Below are positions 33,900-46,369 of a DNA stretch of 64,000 nucleotides, piece by piece; position 1 is the stretch's first letter, and every line of letters starts with the position of its first letter. The notes under the pieces are model-generated. The model was not told the DNA's origin and ran no database searches. It saw nothing but the letters and a program-made list of their open reading frames with translations. The stretch is from NCBI RefSeq assembly GCF_047948215.1, contig NC_134461.1, positions 89,338,245 through 89,402,244 on the forward strand. The letters run 5' to 3'. Position numbers and translations under genes: made by a program. This DNA is from Lycorma delicatula. Its lineage: Eukaryota; Arthropoda; Insecta; Hemiptera; Fulgoridae.

Positions 33900-34190
33900 G
33901 AAACCATGAATGGATTATGTGAGGATTGTTAGAGCTCCAGTAGCGATCATTACAACGATTAATGTAGCATTAAAGACACTAAACAGAGATATTCCTTTTT
34001 ATTGCACAAATTTTCATAATCATTTGTTAGGAGAGTTTAAAAAGCTTACCCCAACATCTTCCAAAGTTTCATCATTAGGTAGTGAATGTTTCCGGCTACG
34101 TCTCTGATTGCAAATGGAACCAGTCCCTCTATATTTCTTGATGAAACGATGAATCAAAGATTTATTTCGTATATTCTTACCGGTGAACTG
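33900..34190 (-). pseudogene. HTH-DDE transposase, N-terminal HTH fragment
   Basis: The minus strand encodes IRNKSLIHRFIKKYRGTGSI and CNQRRSRKHSLPNDETLEDV, then, with stops, SPNK and KGISLFSVFNATL. This is the 'F..TGSv.n..R.GRp....' linker between two helix-turn-helix motifs found in DUF4817-type insect transposases. The DDE domain does not follow. It is related to the remnants at 36770-36960 and 51324-52057, but order and orientation show it is a separate copy. Confidence 0.65.
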
Positions 34191-36479
34191 CTATTGAAAA
34201 GCTTCTTGGCACAAAACAAAAGATTTAGTTGTTAAATAATAAGTGTAGTGTTAATTTCTTGTGTGAGCCAAATTACAGAATTTTCCATTTTATTATCATA
34301 ATTATCATTCTGACTGAAATGGTAATCCTCCATAAACCATTAATCAAATAATTAGTCCCCCAAGTGGAATTAAAACCAATTGATAATGCAATAACCTTGT
34401 TATTTTGAATGCCATGTTAATTTTTTTTTTTTTTTTAATATACAACTGCATTCAGTATAAGAAGAATCATTACGTAAATTAAAAAATCAATTGACTTAGA
34501 GAAAATGAAGATCTGTTATTTAAAAAAAAAAATTGACCTATTTTTTGAAAACAACTTATAAATAATGCTACAGGCTGATGAGGCTATTCATTTAGTGGCA
34601 TTTTTACCCCTGTTGCTCTTACTTGTCTTAGTGCAGATATAGAATTAAGTTTAGAATCCTACTAACTTCACTGGATTAGTTAATAGCGAGGATTAAAACT
34701 TTTACCGTGCCTAAAGTTTGAATAATGTGGTTAAGTTTTGATTTCAATAATCTTAAAAACTTAAAATTTTTAAATTGAATAATTTTTAACACAAAAATTT
34801 ATAATTTTATTTTTAATATTCATAACGTATATTTTCCTATACATTATATTCACACTCACGAAAACTCATACGTACTTCATTGCTTCTTATTCTTTTGGAT
34901 CAAGATTCCCTTAATTTTTAAAGTATCAAAGAATTAGTTCTTACTGGTAACACCATTATGCATTTTCAAGTACCTAATATACTTAAAGACCATATTTAAA
35001 TTAGTGCAGTTCATTTAATTAACATCTTTGATGAGCTGGATAGGTAGAATTCCTTCCTGCAGATAATTTTCATATTTTTAAAATGTATTATTTATATTGT
35101 GTAATGTAATAACAGCCAAATTGTCTTACTATCGAAGCAAAATTCCAAAAACCCAAGAAATTACTATTGGTATTCTTTTCTTTTTGTTACATAAATTATC
35201 TATTTACACTGATAAAAGTTTATTCATAACTGAAAACTGTCATGCTCTCTAGTTTCATTCTTAGAAAGGTGGAAAGACTTTGCTATATGAAGTACATTCT
35301 TTTCTATTCTTCCCAAGTAATTTTCATTCTTTCTTAAATATAACAAATTTGTCATATTTCCATTTATGTATTAATATTATTTACGTAGTACATATATAAT
35401 ATGTATTCTTATAGTAGTAATTTCAGTTTAATTGCTTTCATTTAATTTCCCTTATTTTCAATTCTTTAAAATAATTTTTGTTTTTTTTTAATACACAAGT
35501 CCAATGCAAATGACTCGTGCTTTCATTTCTTGTATTTTATATTATAAGTTTTAATTTTAAGTTGTATTATAAGTTTTATTTTAATTCTCAATTATTCTAT
35601 TTTTTTTTTAAGATATGTTGAGTTCCATTATTCTCCATTACTTTTTTCTATTATACATTCATATTTAAATGCAATTTTATTTTCTTGATTTTTAATTAGT
35701 TTACCATAAATACCACTTTTTAAAAAAAACAACTGAAAATATTTTCATCAACCTTCCCTATAAAATACTAAATATTCTATAGTTAGAAAATTTGTTAGCG
35801 CACTGACTATGGATTTTGCTTGGGGATTTACCTATGGTCTTGTACTGATCTTTCTAGTGCAGTACCCAACTTAAAGTCTAGGCTTTGTACACGTAATTTG
35901 ATTGCAGCACCATCGATCTATCTTTAATATTGGTACTTTTTTAATTGTTACTTGAGGCTATTTACAATACTTACAAAAATCATTAATACACTTGAGGTGT
36001 ATAAACACCATGTGTTCCGTACTGTAGTGGCAGTATGAAAATTTATTCATATACATGGAGATCTGTGCTCACTTACACTTGTCCACTATTATTTGGAAAA
36101 GGAATATTTTACAGCTGTAATGATGGTACAATTAGAAAAAAGGAATATACATTGTCATATATATTATTTTCTTTGCAAAATAGATGATTGAGATTGATAT
36201 TTCACATTTTTGTTCATTATATGCACGTATGTTCTGATATAAATTATTTACAATGAAGTTTTTTGTAAATATTTCAAAATCTATATCCAGAAAAAACAAA
36301 CAAAAAAAAGACAGCAATAATCTCTTTCTATATTATTAATATAATACAAAATATAAATACCAAATAAAAATTTAATATGACATGTACATTGTAATTGTAA
36401 TACAGTGTCCAATGAAGAAATGAAGAAACTTTCAGGACATGTTCTACTGGTAAAAATAATGAAAAAAATTTATATAAAC
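34191..36479. other. AT-rich intergenic, nothing recognised
   Basis: Very AT-rich on both strands. No exon with splice-consistent coding signal and no named repeat were found. Confidence 0.4.
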
Positions 36480-36670
36480 ATAGGTCTGGAAACTCTTTGT
36501 TTTTCAGTTACGTCTAGCAAAAGATTTCGCCTGGATTTCACCTCCTAATACAAAGAAGCCTACTGTAATTTTTGGGACCCAAATTACGGAGTAAAGTTGT
36601 AGTTTCTTAAGTAATTTTAGCTGGGAAATAGGATAAAACATGTTCTCAGAACTGTAACTCGAGTTTTTTT
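36480..36670. repeat. Dispersed repeat, diverged copy (G2)
   Basis: 'cagttacgtctagcaaaaga', 'tttcgcctggatttcac' and the sequence after it match the flank block at 4530-4930 and 50870-51190 at low identity. It precedes the transposase C-terminus as in the 51 kb copy. Confidence 0.5.
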
Positions 36671-36769
36671 GTTTTTTTTACCATTAAATAATAAATAAAA
36701 ATTTTAAAAATTGTTATTTTATTGAAGCAAAATAGTTGAAAAATAGACAGAAAATCGTATTACTCTGTA

Positions 36770-36960
36770 CCTAATAAACATTATGCTTTCCGTATCACTC
36801 AGGATTGTTTCGTATAAATTCAGTAGCACTTCGTATTTTAATGAATAACTCTTCTTTAGTGTTAATTTTTTGTTGGTATACTGTCGTTTTTATTTGGCCC
36901 CAAATGAAGTACTACGTTAAGTGACGTTAAGTCAGGTACCAATTGATCGTTCAATTCAGT
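36770..36960 (-). pseudogene. HTH-DDE transposase, C-terminal fragment
   Basis: On the minus strand PDLTSLN is followed, after a one-base frame change, by YFIWGQIKTTVYQQKINTKE and ELFIKIRSATEFIRNN. This corresponds to the 'SPDLTPLDFFLWG.lK..VY' end of the DDE domain in mariner-like and DUF4817-type transposases. The last catalytic acid would fall at the frameshift and is not visible. Confidence 0.7.
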
Positions 36961-38190
36961 TTAAGACTACTAGCGAGTGCACGCCAGTACTAGAGACAAC
37001 TAGCGACTAGCCACTATTAACGACTACAGTTCTAGAGACTAGCCACTCAGTAAGTTATAACAACTACTAGCTACTATATACTAGCAACTACTAGCAAAAG
37101 TTTTTGTAACACAAGGATCTAGGCAATTTTCATAATCAGTAAAAAAAAAGAGTTGCTATACGAATGGATAAATATACACTTGACATTAAAAGTCGTGCAT
37201 CCAGATTCTCTCCGGAGAATACTCATGAAAGGTTACACATTACTAGCTACTATCCAGTACAAGCGACTACTAGCAGCTAATAGCGATTAGAAGCGACTGC
37301 TAGCAGCTACTCGTGACTACTAGAGACATAGCGACTAGTCGCTACTATCTAGCGACTACGAGGGTTTAATAGCGACTAGCGACAGCTAGCAACTAGCCAT
37401 TACTAGCGACTACTAGGAAATATTAGCGACTACAAGCAACTACTAGTTACGTGATTACTCGCGTCTGCTAGCGAAAACTAGCAACTACTTAATACTAGCC
37501 TATATTAGCGGGTACTAGCGACTACTCACGACTGTTAGCTAATACTCGAATATACTGCTGAATAGAGTACTGAATACATCTATTATTGACTACTGGCGGT
37601 TATTAGTGACTATTAAAGGCAAGTAACTAATAGCGACTACTACTTGAGATAGCGACCACATACGACTCCTAGCAAATCTCGTTATTTTTAGCTACTGGCG
37701 ACTACTAGCAACTATTGCGTCTACTAGCTACTACTAGCGATTATATGCGACTAGCATGAGCTAGCAACACATAGCGTCTACTTACTACTAGCGAACTGCA
37801 ACAACTAACGACTACTAATGACTAGCGATTACTAGCGCCAGGTGACTATTAGCGAATAACAACTACTAGCGAGTAGTAATTAGTAGCCACTACTAGCGAA
37901 TAATAGCGATTTGCGACTATTAGCGTTTACTAGTGACTAGTTGAGGAGGGAAAAGCTCTTCCAGCCGCCGCCTACCCGCCTTCCTTCCCCGCAGGAAGTA
38001 CAGCATGTCCCTAAGTAATGACTGCCCAATGCGTCTACTAGCGACTAGTAACAACTATTCACATCTAGTAGCGACCACTAACGAATTATCGACTAACGAC
38101 CACCTACTACTATTAGCGACTACCGCCAGTCTGCTAGCCACTACTATCTACTAGGGACTACTCGCGACTATTAACGACTAGTAGCGACTA
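36961..38190. repeat. Degenerate CTACTAGCGA satellite array
   Basis: About 1.2 kb dominated by variants of a 10-bp unit CTACTAGCGA (often cut to 7-9 bp or extended), giving a very high density of CTAG. Two interruptions are seen: 37100-37245 (AT-rich) and 37943-38035 (GC-rich, containing 'ccgccgcctacccgcc'). The array directly abuts the transposase fragment on its left. Confidence 0.9.
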
Positions 38191-39728
38191 TTTATTTGTT
38201 TGTATATTGCCACAAATACACCAATTTACTATTTTAGGAATGTAATATATTTTTATCTTAATTTTATAAATATATTTAAAAGTATCGTAGAAAAGGCTCC
38301 GTTAGAATAGCAAAAAAGCTTGAGTGCTAGCATGGAGTACGAATGTATGCTTTTAGTTTAACTTAGAATATAAAATAACTTAAAAATAACAAATAAATGG
38401 AAAAAGAAAGTACAATAAAGCAATAGAAATAATTACATAATTCATATTCTAACACAATAGATTACGTTATTAGATATTTTATAATCATAGGAACCATTAA
38501 ATCTTACTAAATATTACATATGATGAATCATTCCCCCAATAAGTTAAGATTAACACAAAAATTATTTATTTTTAAATAAAATTTGGTTTTCATCCAGGTC
38601 TCAATTTGTTTTGATTTTCGGTTATTTTGTTAATGTTTCGCAGAATTTTGTTTAATAATAGACGACATTTATGTATAAACTGACGTTTACAAGAAGTTAG
38701 TTTATACCTTCGATGTTACAGGTATTTACGACTGATTTACGTATATCATAAGGGATGTTACGGATAGAAAAGATACGTGTATTCCTGCTCATGTGCAGAA
38801 TGGCGTTTTTTTTTATATGTAAGTTGTGTAAGTTTGTCATAGAGTTCATAAATTTATTTCTTTAAAGATTTTTTTACTCTGATAAAATCTAGATTATCCT
38901 ATAGCCGCTCTTATGATGTGTTTTTGTAAAATAAACAATTTTTAAAATGTTTAGATAAATTGTTTCAAGACCAAACATTTTCGTAACAAATACTACAAGA
39001 GTGTATTGAAATGGACCTTAAAATGTCCAATTTTTATGTTCTTTCAGTTTAAAAATTCCCAAAAAATAGAAAAGTGTCTCCTACTAAACAACGAAGAAAA
39101 TTAAAATTGTTATTAATCTATATATAAATAAAGAGAAATAAACAAGTTTATTTGAAACAAATTTGTGAGTAGCCCTGCTGAGCTATACATTCCTAATGAT
39201 AAAAGATTTTGAGAAATTAACATTATTTAAGTTAATAAAGCTATTTAATAAAAACCAAATAATATCTCTGTTGACAAGCTACTTAATAAATATCACTATT
39301 ATATTATATAGAGTGCACTATTATATTAAATAAGTTAAGTTTTGAAACATTTTAACTAAATTTTTCACAGAGTTTATAACTAGACTTACGGTTTAATTTT
39401 ACCATAAATTAGTGTAAATTTGTAAAATTCTAATCCCTAGTTTTGCTTTAATACTAAATTTAAATTAACTATGTAGTAAGTATGATTAAAAAATAAAGAG
39501 TTTTTGAATATATTATTAAGAACTTTTATCTTAATTTCATCACTGGAATATATTTCTAAGGAGTATTCATTAATTTGTGATACACTGTGTATATGCATGC
39601 TGAATGATTTTTAGTTCAATTGAATACTTCACCTGCCATAGAATCTGGGGATCATCGAGTGTTTTTCATAGTTTATTTGTAATTAGGTTAGTTTATTAGG
39701 TTACTTTATCAATCATTTGGTTGATAAA

Positions 39729-39874
39729 GTTCTATTTATTTAATGAGGTTTTGAAATTTCATGTTTTCAATCATCTCTGACGTAATTGCATTTATTTAAA
39801 CTTGATTCATAATTCCAACCCATGACACTATAACTACATATAGTATAGCATATAATTATGGTTCAGCATGGTTC
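39729..39874 (+). repeat. Direct repeat, copy 1 (about 145 bp)
   Basis: 'tttatttaatgaggtt' through 'ttcatgttttcaatcatctc' to 'ataattatggttcag' recurs at 40977-41122 in the same orientation with a few percent difference. No function is visible. Confidence 0.85.
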
Positions 39875-40976
39875 ACATTAATCATTTAACAGAGTTTGTG
39901 ATCATTATCATATTTCTTTTTAATCTAATTTTCTTTATTGAATTGATTTCATTATTATGATGTGATTTTACTTATTCATATTGTTTTTTTGTTCTTAATA
40001 CTGTTCATTTTATTTTCAATATAAGTGTAAAAAATGTTAAAGGCAGAAATTGTATGTTGATAAACTATTTTATTTCTTAAAAGAAAATCTTTCCGTCTTA
40101 ATTAAAAATCGAAAGAAACTACTTGTTTGATTAGTAAAATAATTGTACGCAATGTATTATGCCAGATGCTAGGAATGTATATAAAATATTTGTTTTATAT
40201 GATCAAAAAATTGTTTTATGAGTTAATTAAGATGGCTTATCTTAATTATTTTGATTATCTTTTCAGGTGGCTTATTATTATGGCGAAAAGTAGTCTGTTG
40301 CAGCATATATTTAAGATCAATGTATAATTTAACTGGCAACAAACTGCTTTCCCATCATCTTGCATAAAATAATACTCAGATCTTCCGAAGAACTATAGGT
40401 AGGTTAGCTGTCCACTGTCTGGAGAGAGTATTGAAATACATCTTTAAGTTCAATTTATTATTTATCTATTTTTATGGCTCCTTTATTGGTCATTAGCCAT
40501 TTACTACAAAAATAATGTCTCAGCTTTCTTAAGCAAATTAAGCGGTTAAAATAAATAGTTATGTTGCAGAATTTTTTGTTAATTAAACAGTGATTTCCAA
40601 ACCAGCAGATGTTTCATCAGCCAGATAAATTATTAATCACATTTTTAAACAGAGATAACCAGCTTTTATATCCTTGTTTTGAGTCTTCAGGTTTGAATCT
40701 TCTAAAACATCCAAAAACACAATTAAATTCGTATTAGAAACCATTGTTTGTACTTTTAGCGTATTATTTGTGTGTATTAAACTTTTTTTAACGTATATTA
40801 TTATTTATCTGGTATATTAATTGGAATCAAATATAATGCATGTCGGCTTAAAATACTATGTAAAATAAAAAATAAAAGCTAGAAAAAGTTTTTATCAAAA
40901 ATAATAAGTTTTGTTTGTTCATTTTTACCATAAATTTATTATCCTATTGTTACTTTACAAACTCTATTTTCTTTAA

Positions 40977-41122
40977 GTTCTGTTTATTTAATGAGGTTCT
41001 GAAATTTCATGTTTTCAATCATCTCTGATGTAATTGCATTTATTTAAACTTTATTCATAATTCCAACCTATGAGACTACAACTACATATAGTATAGCTTA
41101 TAATTATGGTTCAGGATGGTGA
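40977..41122 (+). repeat. Direct repeat, copy 2 (about 145 bp)
   Basis: Second copy of the block at 39729-39874, offset about 1.25 kb. It may come from a local duplication or a short interspersed element. Confidence 0.85.
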
Positions 41123-42220
41123 AGTTTTTTTAATTTGAATATTATTTAACTGATAAATGTTCATTACATTATTTTGATTTTGTTCATTCTTGCCTCAGTA
41201 TTATAATACAGTGCTAGTGAAGTTCTATAAGCTGAGCGCGTGAAACCATTTTATACGTCTTGTGATTTGTGAAAAAAGAAGTAATGTAATGAATTTTAAG
41301 ATTGATGTTAATAACTTTTTATCGCTTATTATATCATGACCTAAAATATTTATTTCTTTTGTGAAGGATTGCTTACTGAGAACTGTTGTTGATTGTAGAA
41401 TAGTGTCCATACACAAAACATACTTAAGCCATACCTCCCAAAAGAGTTTAGTTAGATAGCAAGGGGGGTAATGGGATTTAGAATTGTATTTTTTTATTAA
41501 TGGATTCCAAATTGTTCCAAAATGTAACCCTTTCTCGTTATTTTTATGAGGCTTTTTGTCAGAAATTTGTTTTTTTATTTATTAATTTTAGAATATTTTG
41601 TTTTAATTGAAAGGTATCATTGGTACTAAGGCCTTATTCATTTTGAGAAAAACCATTGCTATTCATTAAATACTATCATGGTACTTATTAATTCAGTTAT
41701 TTCGAGAACACAGTTTTTATAACTAGTACCTAGCTCGTAAAGAAAAACTGGAGAATAAAATATTGAGCCTCTCCCAAAATTGGCTGTTCCAACATTTTTA
41801 ATCGGCTGGTTAAATATATTAAAAGGTTGCCATAGTAACATGTTGCATGTGTGTCAGTAATCAATGATACTTAATCTCTATACACCCATACCTGTTGACT
41901 GTTGACTGTTGAAGTAGTGATCATTGAAAATTGGAAACTGCCATTGTATTACAGACTGTGAGGTATGTGATGCAATTACTTTTGTAAGTAAAAGGACACA
42001 AAAATCCACAGATGATTATGTTGCTTTTAAGGTATCAATATTGTGAATTACAGCACTGAAAGATCTGTGTCAAAAATTCCCAGAGGATAGATATGTAAAT
42101 GAATAAGGAGACATAAAACAGTCACTGATAATTTCTTTCAAAATGTTGAACATAGATTACTAAATTGAAAGCAATAAAATTTTGAAAATTATTTTTTTTT
42201 AGGAGGGATTTTTTTTTTAG

Positions 42221-42287
42221 GAAACAGATGGGTGGAGAAGAGATCAAGCAACATCTTGAAAGTTGTGTACGTTCATTACCCAACAAG
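42221..42287 (+). CDS. Putative penultimate exon of an unidentified gene
   Basis: Acceptor 'tttttttttag' and donor AAG|GTAAAT. Read with one leading base it gives 22 codons, KQMGGEEIKQHLESCVRSLP and NK, ending in phase 0. This joins without a stop to the next exon at 42938. The alternative third frame is also open but would not join the downstream reading frame. I do not recognise the protein. The leucine/charged composition suggests a helical C-terminal region. The upstream exons are not found within the preceding 9 kb; they may lie farther left, with the Gr-like gene inside an intron, or the call may be false. Confidence 0.45.
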
Positions 42288-42937
42288 GTAAATTCAGACT
42301 GGTGGCGTAAAAAAAAAATGTATAGTTACAGTAATTTTAGAATTATAGACAGACATTTTAGAACCTAGAACCGTAATAATATCAGAAATTTATTTTAAAA
42401 TGCTGAAGAAGCTATGGAGCTATATTCAAAATAAACATTACAGGATACTCATTAACGATGTTCTTATGTAAGAAAAAGCATGGATGCAAGTCATACTGAA
42501 AATTTGCAGTTCAAACAAGACATTTTCACCCATACCCTATAGCTCAGATTTGATGGCACGAGGGACTACCATCTCTTTAGATGCAGTAAGCTAAGTATTC
42601 AAGATAAGAAATTCTTTTACGTGGGTCCACAAAAGTTGATATTGCCTTATATTTTGGTATTAGTGGAGAAGTGATTTAGTAGATGTGTAGGTAATATGTG
42701 TAAAATAAAATCTTTCTTTTTTTACCAGCTGATTGGAAGTCAGTTTTCAAATAGCCCTTTTACATAGATTAGCCTTTAAGCATGCTTGATTACTCAAACA
42801 AAGTGGAAGTTGCAAAATGAGAAGGCCAGGGAACTGACAGGCATAACAGGTATAAAAATCTCAGCCATAATGCTTTCTTGAATATTTATTTCAAATAGAA
42901 TTAAAAGGTTATTCTTAATTTTTTTTTCATTTTTCAG

Positions 42938-43008
42938 AGTATGGGAGGAGGTGTTCTACCAGATATAATCAGTGATCTATTATCAGTTGTTACAACTGAT
43001 GGACAATA
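42938..43008 (+). CDS. Putative last exon of an unidentified gene
   Basis: Acceptor 'tttttcattttcag', then 23 codons and TAA. It encodes SMGGGVLPDIISDLLSVVTT and DGQ. GC content is higher than the flanks and the exon has a clean pyrimidine tract. Together with 42221-42287 it would form a C-terminus of 45 residues with no stop. AATAAA occurs at 43212-43217. No homology is recalled. Confidence 0.5.
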
Positions 43009-43732
43009 ATTTACGTAATTTTTTGAAAATTAATTTAGTTTGTTTTCTTTCTTCTGTTATTTTATTCTTTTATTTTTGTAAATATAAATAATTTATTGTT
43101 TATTCATACATATTCACTTAATTTTATTTTTATATTGTTTAATTATAAAAAATTTAACTGTCATAATTAAACATAGTTAATTACTCCGAGTTGGTTTTCA
43201 ATAATATTGTAAATAAAATTATTGTTGAACTATGAACGTATTTTCTACTGACAGATCCAAAGACTATAGAAAAAAATATTTATTGGCCAATTAATTTCTT
43301 TTATTATCAGATGTAGATATAATATTATTTTATAAAAATAAAAAAACTGTACTACTTCAGATTGAATATATTTCTTAAAATACTAAAATTACTTATGAAA
43401 TTTTTTTTATAACCGGTCATTTAATACAATTTGTTAGTTTTTATGTTCTGAATATTGTTATGTTACATAAATTTAGTATTTCATTACTACTTTTTCATCC
43501 TGAAATGACTACCCCTTAAAATTCCTTTTACTTTTGAATCAAACAGAAATAAATGGCACCTGACAATAATAGGAAGTACTTTTAACATATCGTATCAACA
43601 TATTTGATCAACGTTTTTTAATTTTTAACATTTTTTAGAATTTTACAGTACTTTATTGGTGAAAAATTTTACGTAACTTGTTTCATCAGTTGTATGGATT
43701 ATCAGAAATGAATTTCTATTTTATTAATTAAA
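43009..43732. other. 3' flank of the putative terminal exon
   Basis: AT-rich. It may include a 3' UTR up to AATAAA at 43212. Nothing else is recognised. Confidence 0.4.
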
Positions 43733-44069
43733 AAACCCATTTACCAACAATTCTTTTATATACGTTTTCAAGTGCTTTCACAATAAAATTTCATCATCAG
43801 GAACTAAAAAATTGTTTTCTATGTTATAATCTTAATAAAACTAAAACTTATTTGTCATGTGAATTTGTTTATGTAAAGTAATACAAAATAACACAATTTT
43901 AAACTATGATGACTACTGTTGTTTTGTATTTTACATAAACATATTCACATGACAAATAAGTTTTAGTTTTAATAAGATTATAACAGAAAACATATTTTTT
44001 AGTTCCTGATGATTAAATTTTATTCTGAAAGCGCTTGAACACATGAAAGAATTGTTGGTAAGTGGGTTT
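43733..44069. mobile_element. Foldback element with about 155-bp inverted arms
   Basis: The left arm at 43733-43888 and the right arm at 43922-44069 are reverse complements over nearly their full length. Shared blocks include 'aaaacttatttgtcatgtga', 'caacaattctttta'-type and 'cctgatgat'-type sequence. The loop is only about 33 bp. There is no ORF. RNA from either strand would form a long, almost continuous hairpin. Confidence 0.9.
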
Positions 44070-44903
44070 ATAATTATAGTGGGATATAATTATTATTATA
44101 TATTCATACCAATGGGTCATGCTTGATAAAATTAGTATTTATTTTTGTTTTACTCTTAGTTTTACCCGCTCAATATTTTTCTGCTACTTATCAAATAAAT
44201 AATTATTTAAATAATAAAATAGTTATAAAATCTAAAATAGAATATATTTAAAATAGTTATTTAAGAAGGTAGACTTTACTTTTCCTCCTTTATTTATTTA
44301 TTAATTTCAGATGCTTTAGCTAAAATGAATCATTCTTTCTACATAATTTTTATTATTTTTAAATACATCAATCAATTGCTGAGCCAGTATGATCACAGCA
44401 ATTTGAAAAAAAAAATCTTGTTAAATTTCAAGCAGTTCAGTGATAATAGTAATATTTTTTTTTCTTAAAAAATGTCTAATTTTATTACAAAATTTTAATA
44501 AATCTATCGATTTTTATTGTTACTTATTTTAATCAATCAGAGACTGCGATAAGAATGCTTACAACAAATTAAAAAGACTTATTGTTACTGTTGTGAATAT
44601 TTGTATGTAAGTTTTGTATAAAAAAAGAAATTGAAATAGTTATTTCATAACTTTGCTTCTTGTTTCAAACTTAGATTTTATTTTTGTTGTGGAATTTTTC
44701 TTATTTTTTATTAATTTTTTGTTTGTATATGTGCACTTTCCTTTAGAATACTGAATATTTTTAATTTAAAAATGAATTAATAAATATCTTGCTTTTTCTG
44801 TTTTTTTAAGTAAGTAATAATTTATTTTTAATGTAATATATTAGTAAAATTAGATAGATGCACATGCTTATAAACAAATGATTAACAAAGCGGTTATATA
44901 TAT
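44070..44903. other. AT-rich, nothing recognised
   Basis: AT-rich sequence with no coding or repeat family recognised. Confidence 0.4.
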
Positions 44904-45097
44904 TACAGGCAAATTGAAAAATCAGGCTTATTCCAATGGCCCTTAAACTTGCTTCACTTGCAATCTTAATTAGCAACTAAAGTGAGCATAATTTGGTTAG
45001 ATTATATTTATAATTATAAGCAATAATGCAAATATATTTCATTTTCCATTTAACCGGGTGCATTGCAGTAATCCTGATTTTTCCATTTGCCTATGAA
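44904..45097. mobile_element. MITE-like element, about 45-bp terminal inverted repeats
   Basis: Left 'aggcaaattgaaaaatcagg' and right complement 'aggcaaatggaaaaatcagg' start the arms, which stay alignable for about 45 bp with mismatches. TTATATATAT lies on both sides (44894-44903 and 45098-45107), but it is simple sequence, so the duplication is only suggestive. The core of about 100 bp is non-coding. Confidence 0.7.
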
Positions 45098-45107
45098 TTA
45101 TATATAT

Positions 45108-46369
45108 GTGATTAAGTGAGTTGAAAAATGAAATGATAGAATGGTTACTACTAATCACCTAATGTATTATAATAAACAAGAATTATTTTTTACTAAATGT
45201 TGAGAAAAAGGTGTCTTCAAAGAAAGAGTAGGTGATTAATTTGGTATATGATCTTCATATAAATCGGAACTTAATTTTTTAGCTGATGGAAATTTTTTAA
45301 TTATGATGTGTTATTTTGCAAAGTTCAGAATTCCTCACCATACAGAGTTGATTTTTTTAATTTTTATTTATTTCTTATTTTTACAGTTATTTTTCACTTG
45401 TTAATTCAAATATTAGTTTTAAATATGTGATTACTTTGATTTTTTTTTAAAGATTTATTTTTTTCTTTGCCATATATTATATTTACAAATTTATTAATGG
45501 TGTAAATTTAATTATTTTAAATTACTTTTTTTTAAAGAGATAAAATTCCTGTAATTTTAGCAATTTTGTCACCCCTTGAAATCAACAGGGTCAACATTAT
45601 TAATCTATTGGTTTGTTTTTTTGCAATTCTTATTATAATATAACATAGTTTTATTATAATATAACGTATTATAACATACATATTTTAACGTACATTACAT
45701 ATAATGTATATTATAATATACATTTTTAATTATAATCATATATCAGTCATGAGTTTTCAACTTGTACGTCTGTAAAATATGTTCTCTTTTTTTTTGTTTC
45801 CAATTGTTTGGAAGGTCTATTGCTGTTCTCCATTCCATTCTGTTTTATACTATGTGTATTCTGGGCTCCAAAACATTTCAGTCGTCTTTATGTACAGGTT
45901 TTATACTATGTACATCTTCTTCTACCACCAAATTAAATAAACCTTGATGTCTACTGTTTTTTTCTAAATTACTGATGTTACTAAAAAGAGTGTTTAACTC
46001 TGGAATCTTACACTTATTTACTACAAACACTAACCCTACACTGGGATACTGGTTGCCCCAAGAATAAAAAGACTGATTAACATATTAGAAACCAATATTT
46101 ATTGAAATAAATATAAAGACTACTTTGATTTGCTTAAAGTTAAGTTATTTTACATTTAACATTTTATATTAAAGAAAAAAAATACTGAAAACTTTACATT
46201 TTTTGACAAACTTTTGCAGTGTCCTACTCTAATGTTTTTTTACAAATTTTCATCACTACAATTGACACAAACTGATATGGTATGACTTTTATATACAATC
46301 ATCTTACAATTTTAAATAAAAGTACACTTACAATTTAAATTAAAAAAATACATCTAGTTTTGTTTTTCT
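45108..46369. other. AT-rich, includes palindromic TA-rich tract
   Basis: 45640-45730 is a self-complementary 'attataatata' and 'gtacattac' tract. The open stretch at 45762-45947 has no recognised homology. Possibly it is the 3' flank of the hAT relic. Confidence 0.4.

Larger units (their letters stand above)
38191..42220. other. AT-rich intergenic or intron sequence
   Basis: No coding exon could be supported. It contains the direct repeat pair listed separately (39729-39874 and 40977-41122). If the terminal exons at 42.2-43.0 kb are real, this could be intron of that gene. Confidence 0.4.

Noticed and set aside
36961..38190. CRISPR-like or regulatory array
   Set aside because: Units are 7-12 bp with no unique spacers, and the context is an insect nuclear genome; it is a degenerate satellite.
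42221..42287. Alternative reading GNRWVEKRSS as a CYP4 'W..RRK' exon
   Set aside because: The frame does not join the next exon, lacks the following TPTFHF motif, and lies 16 kb from the P450 pieces.
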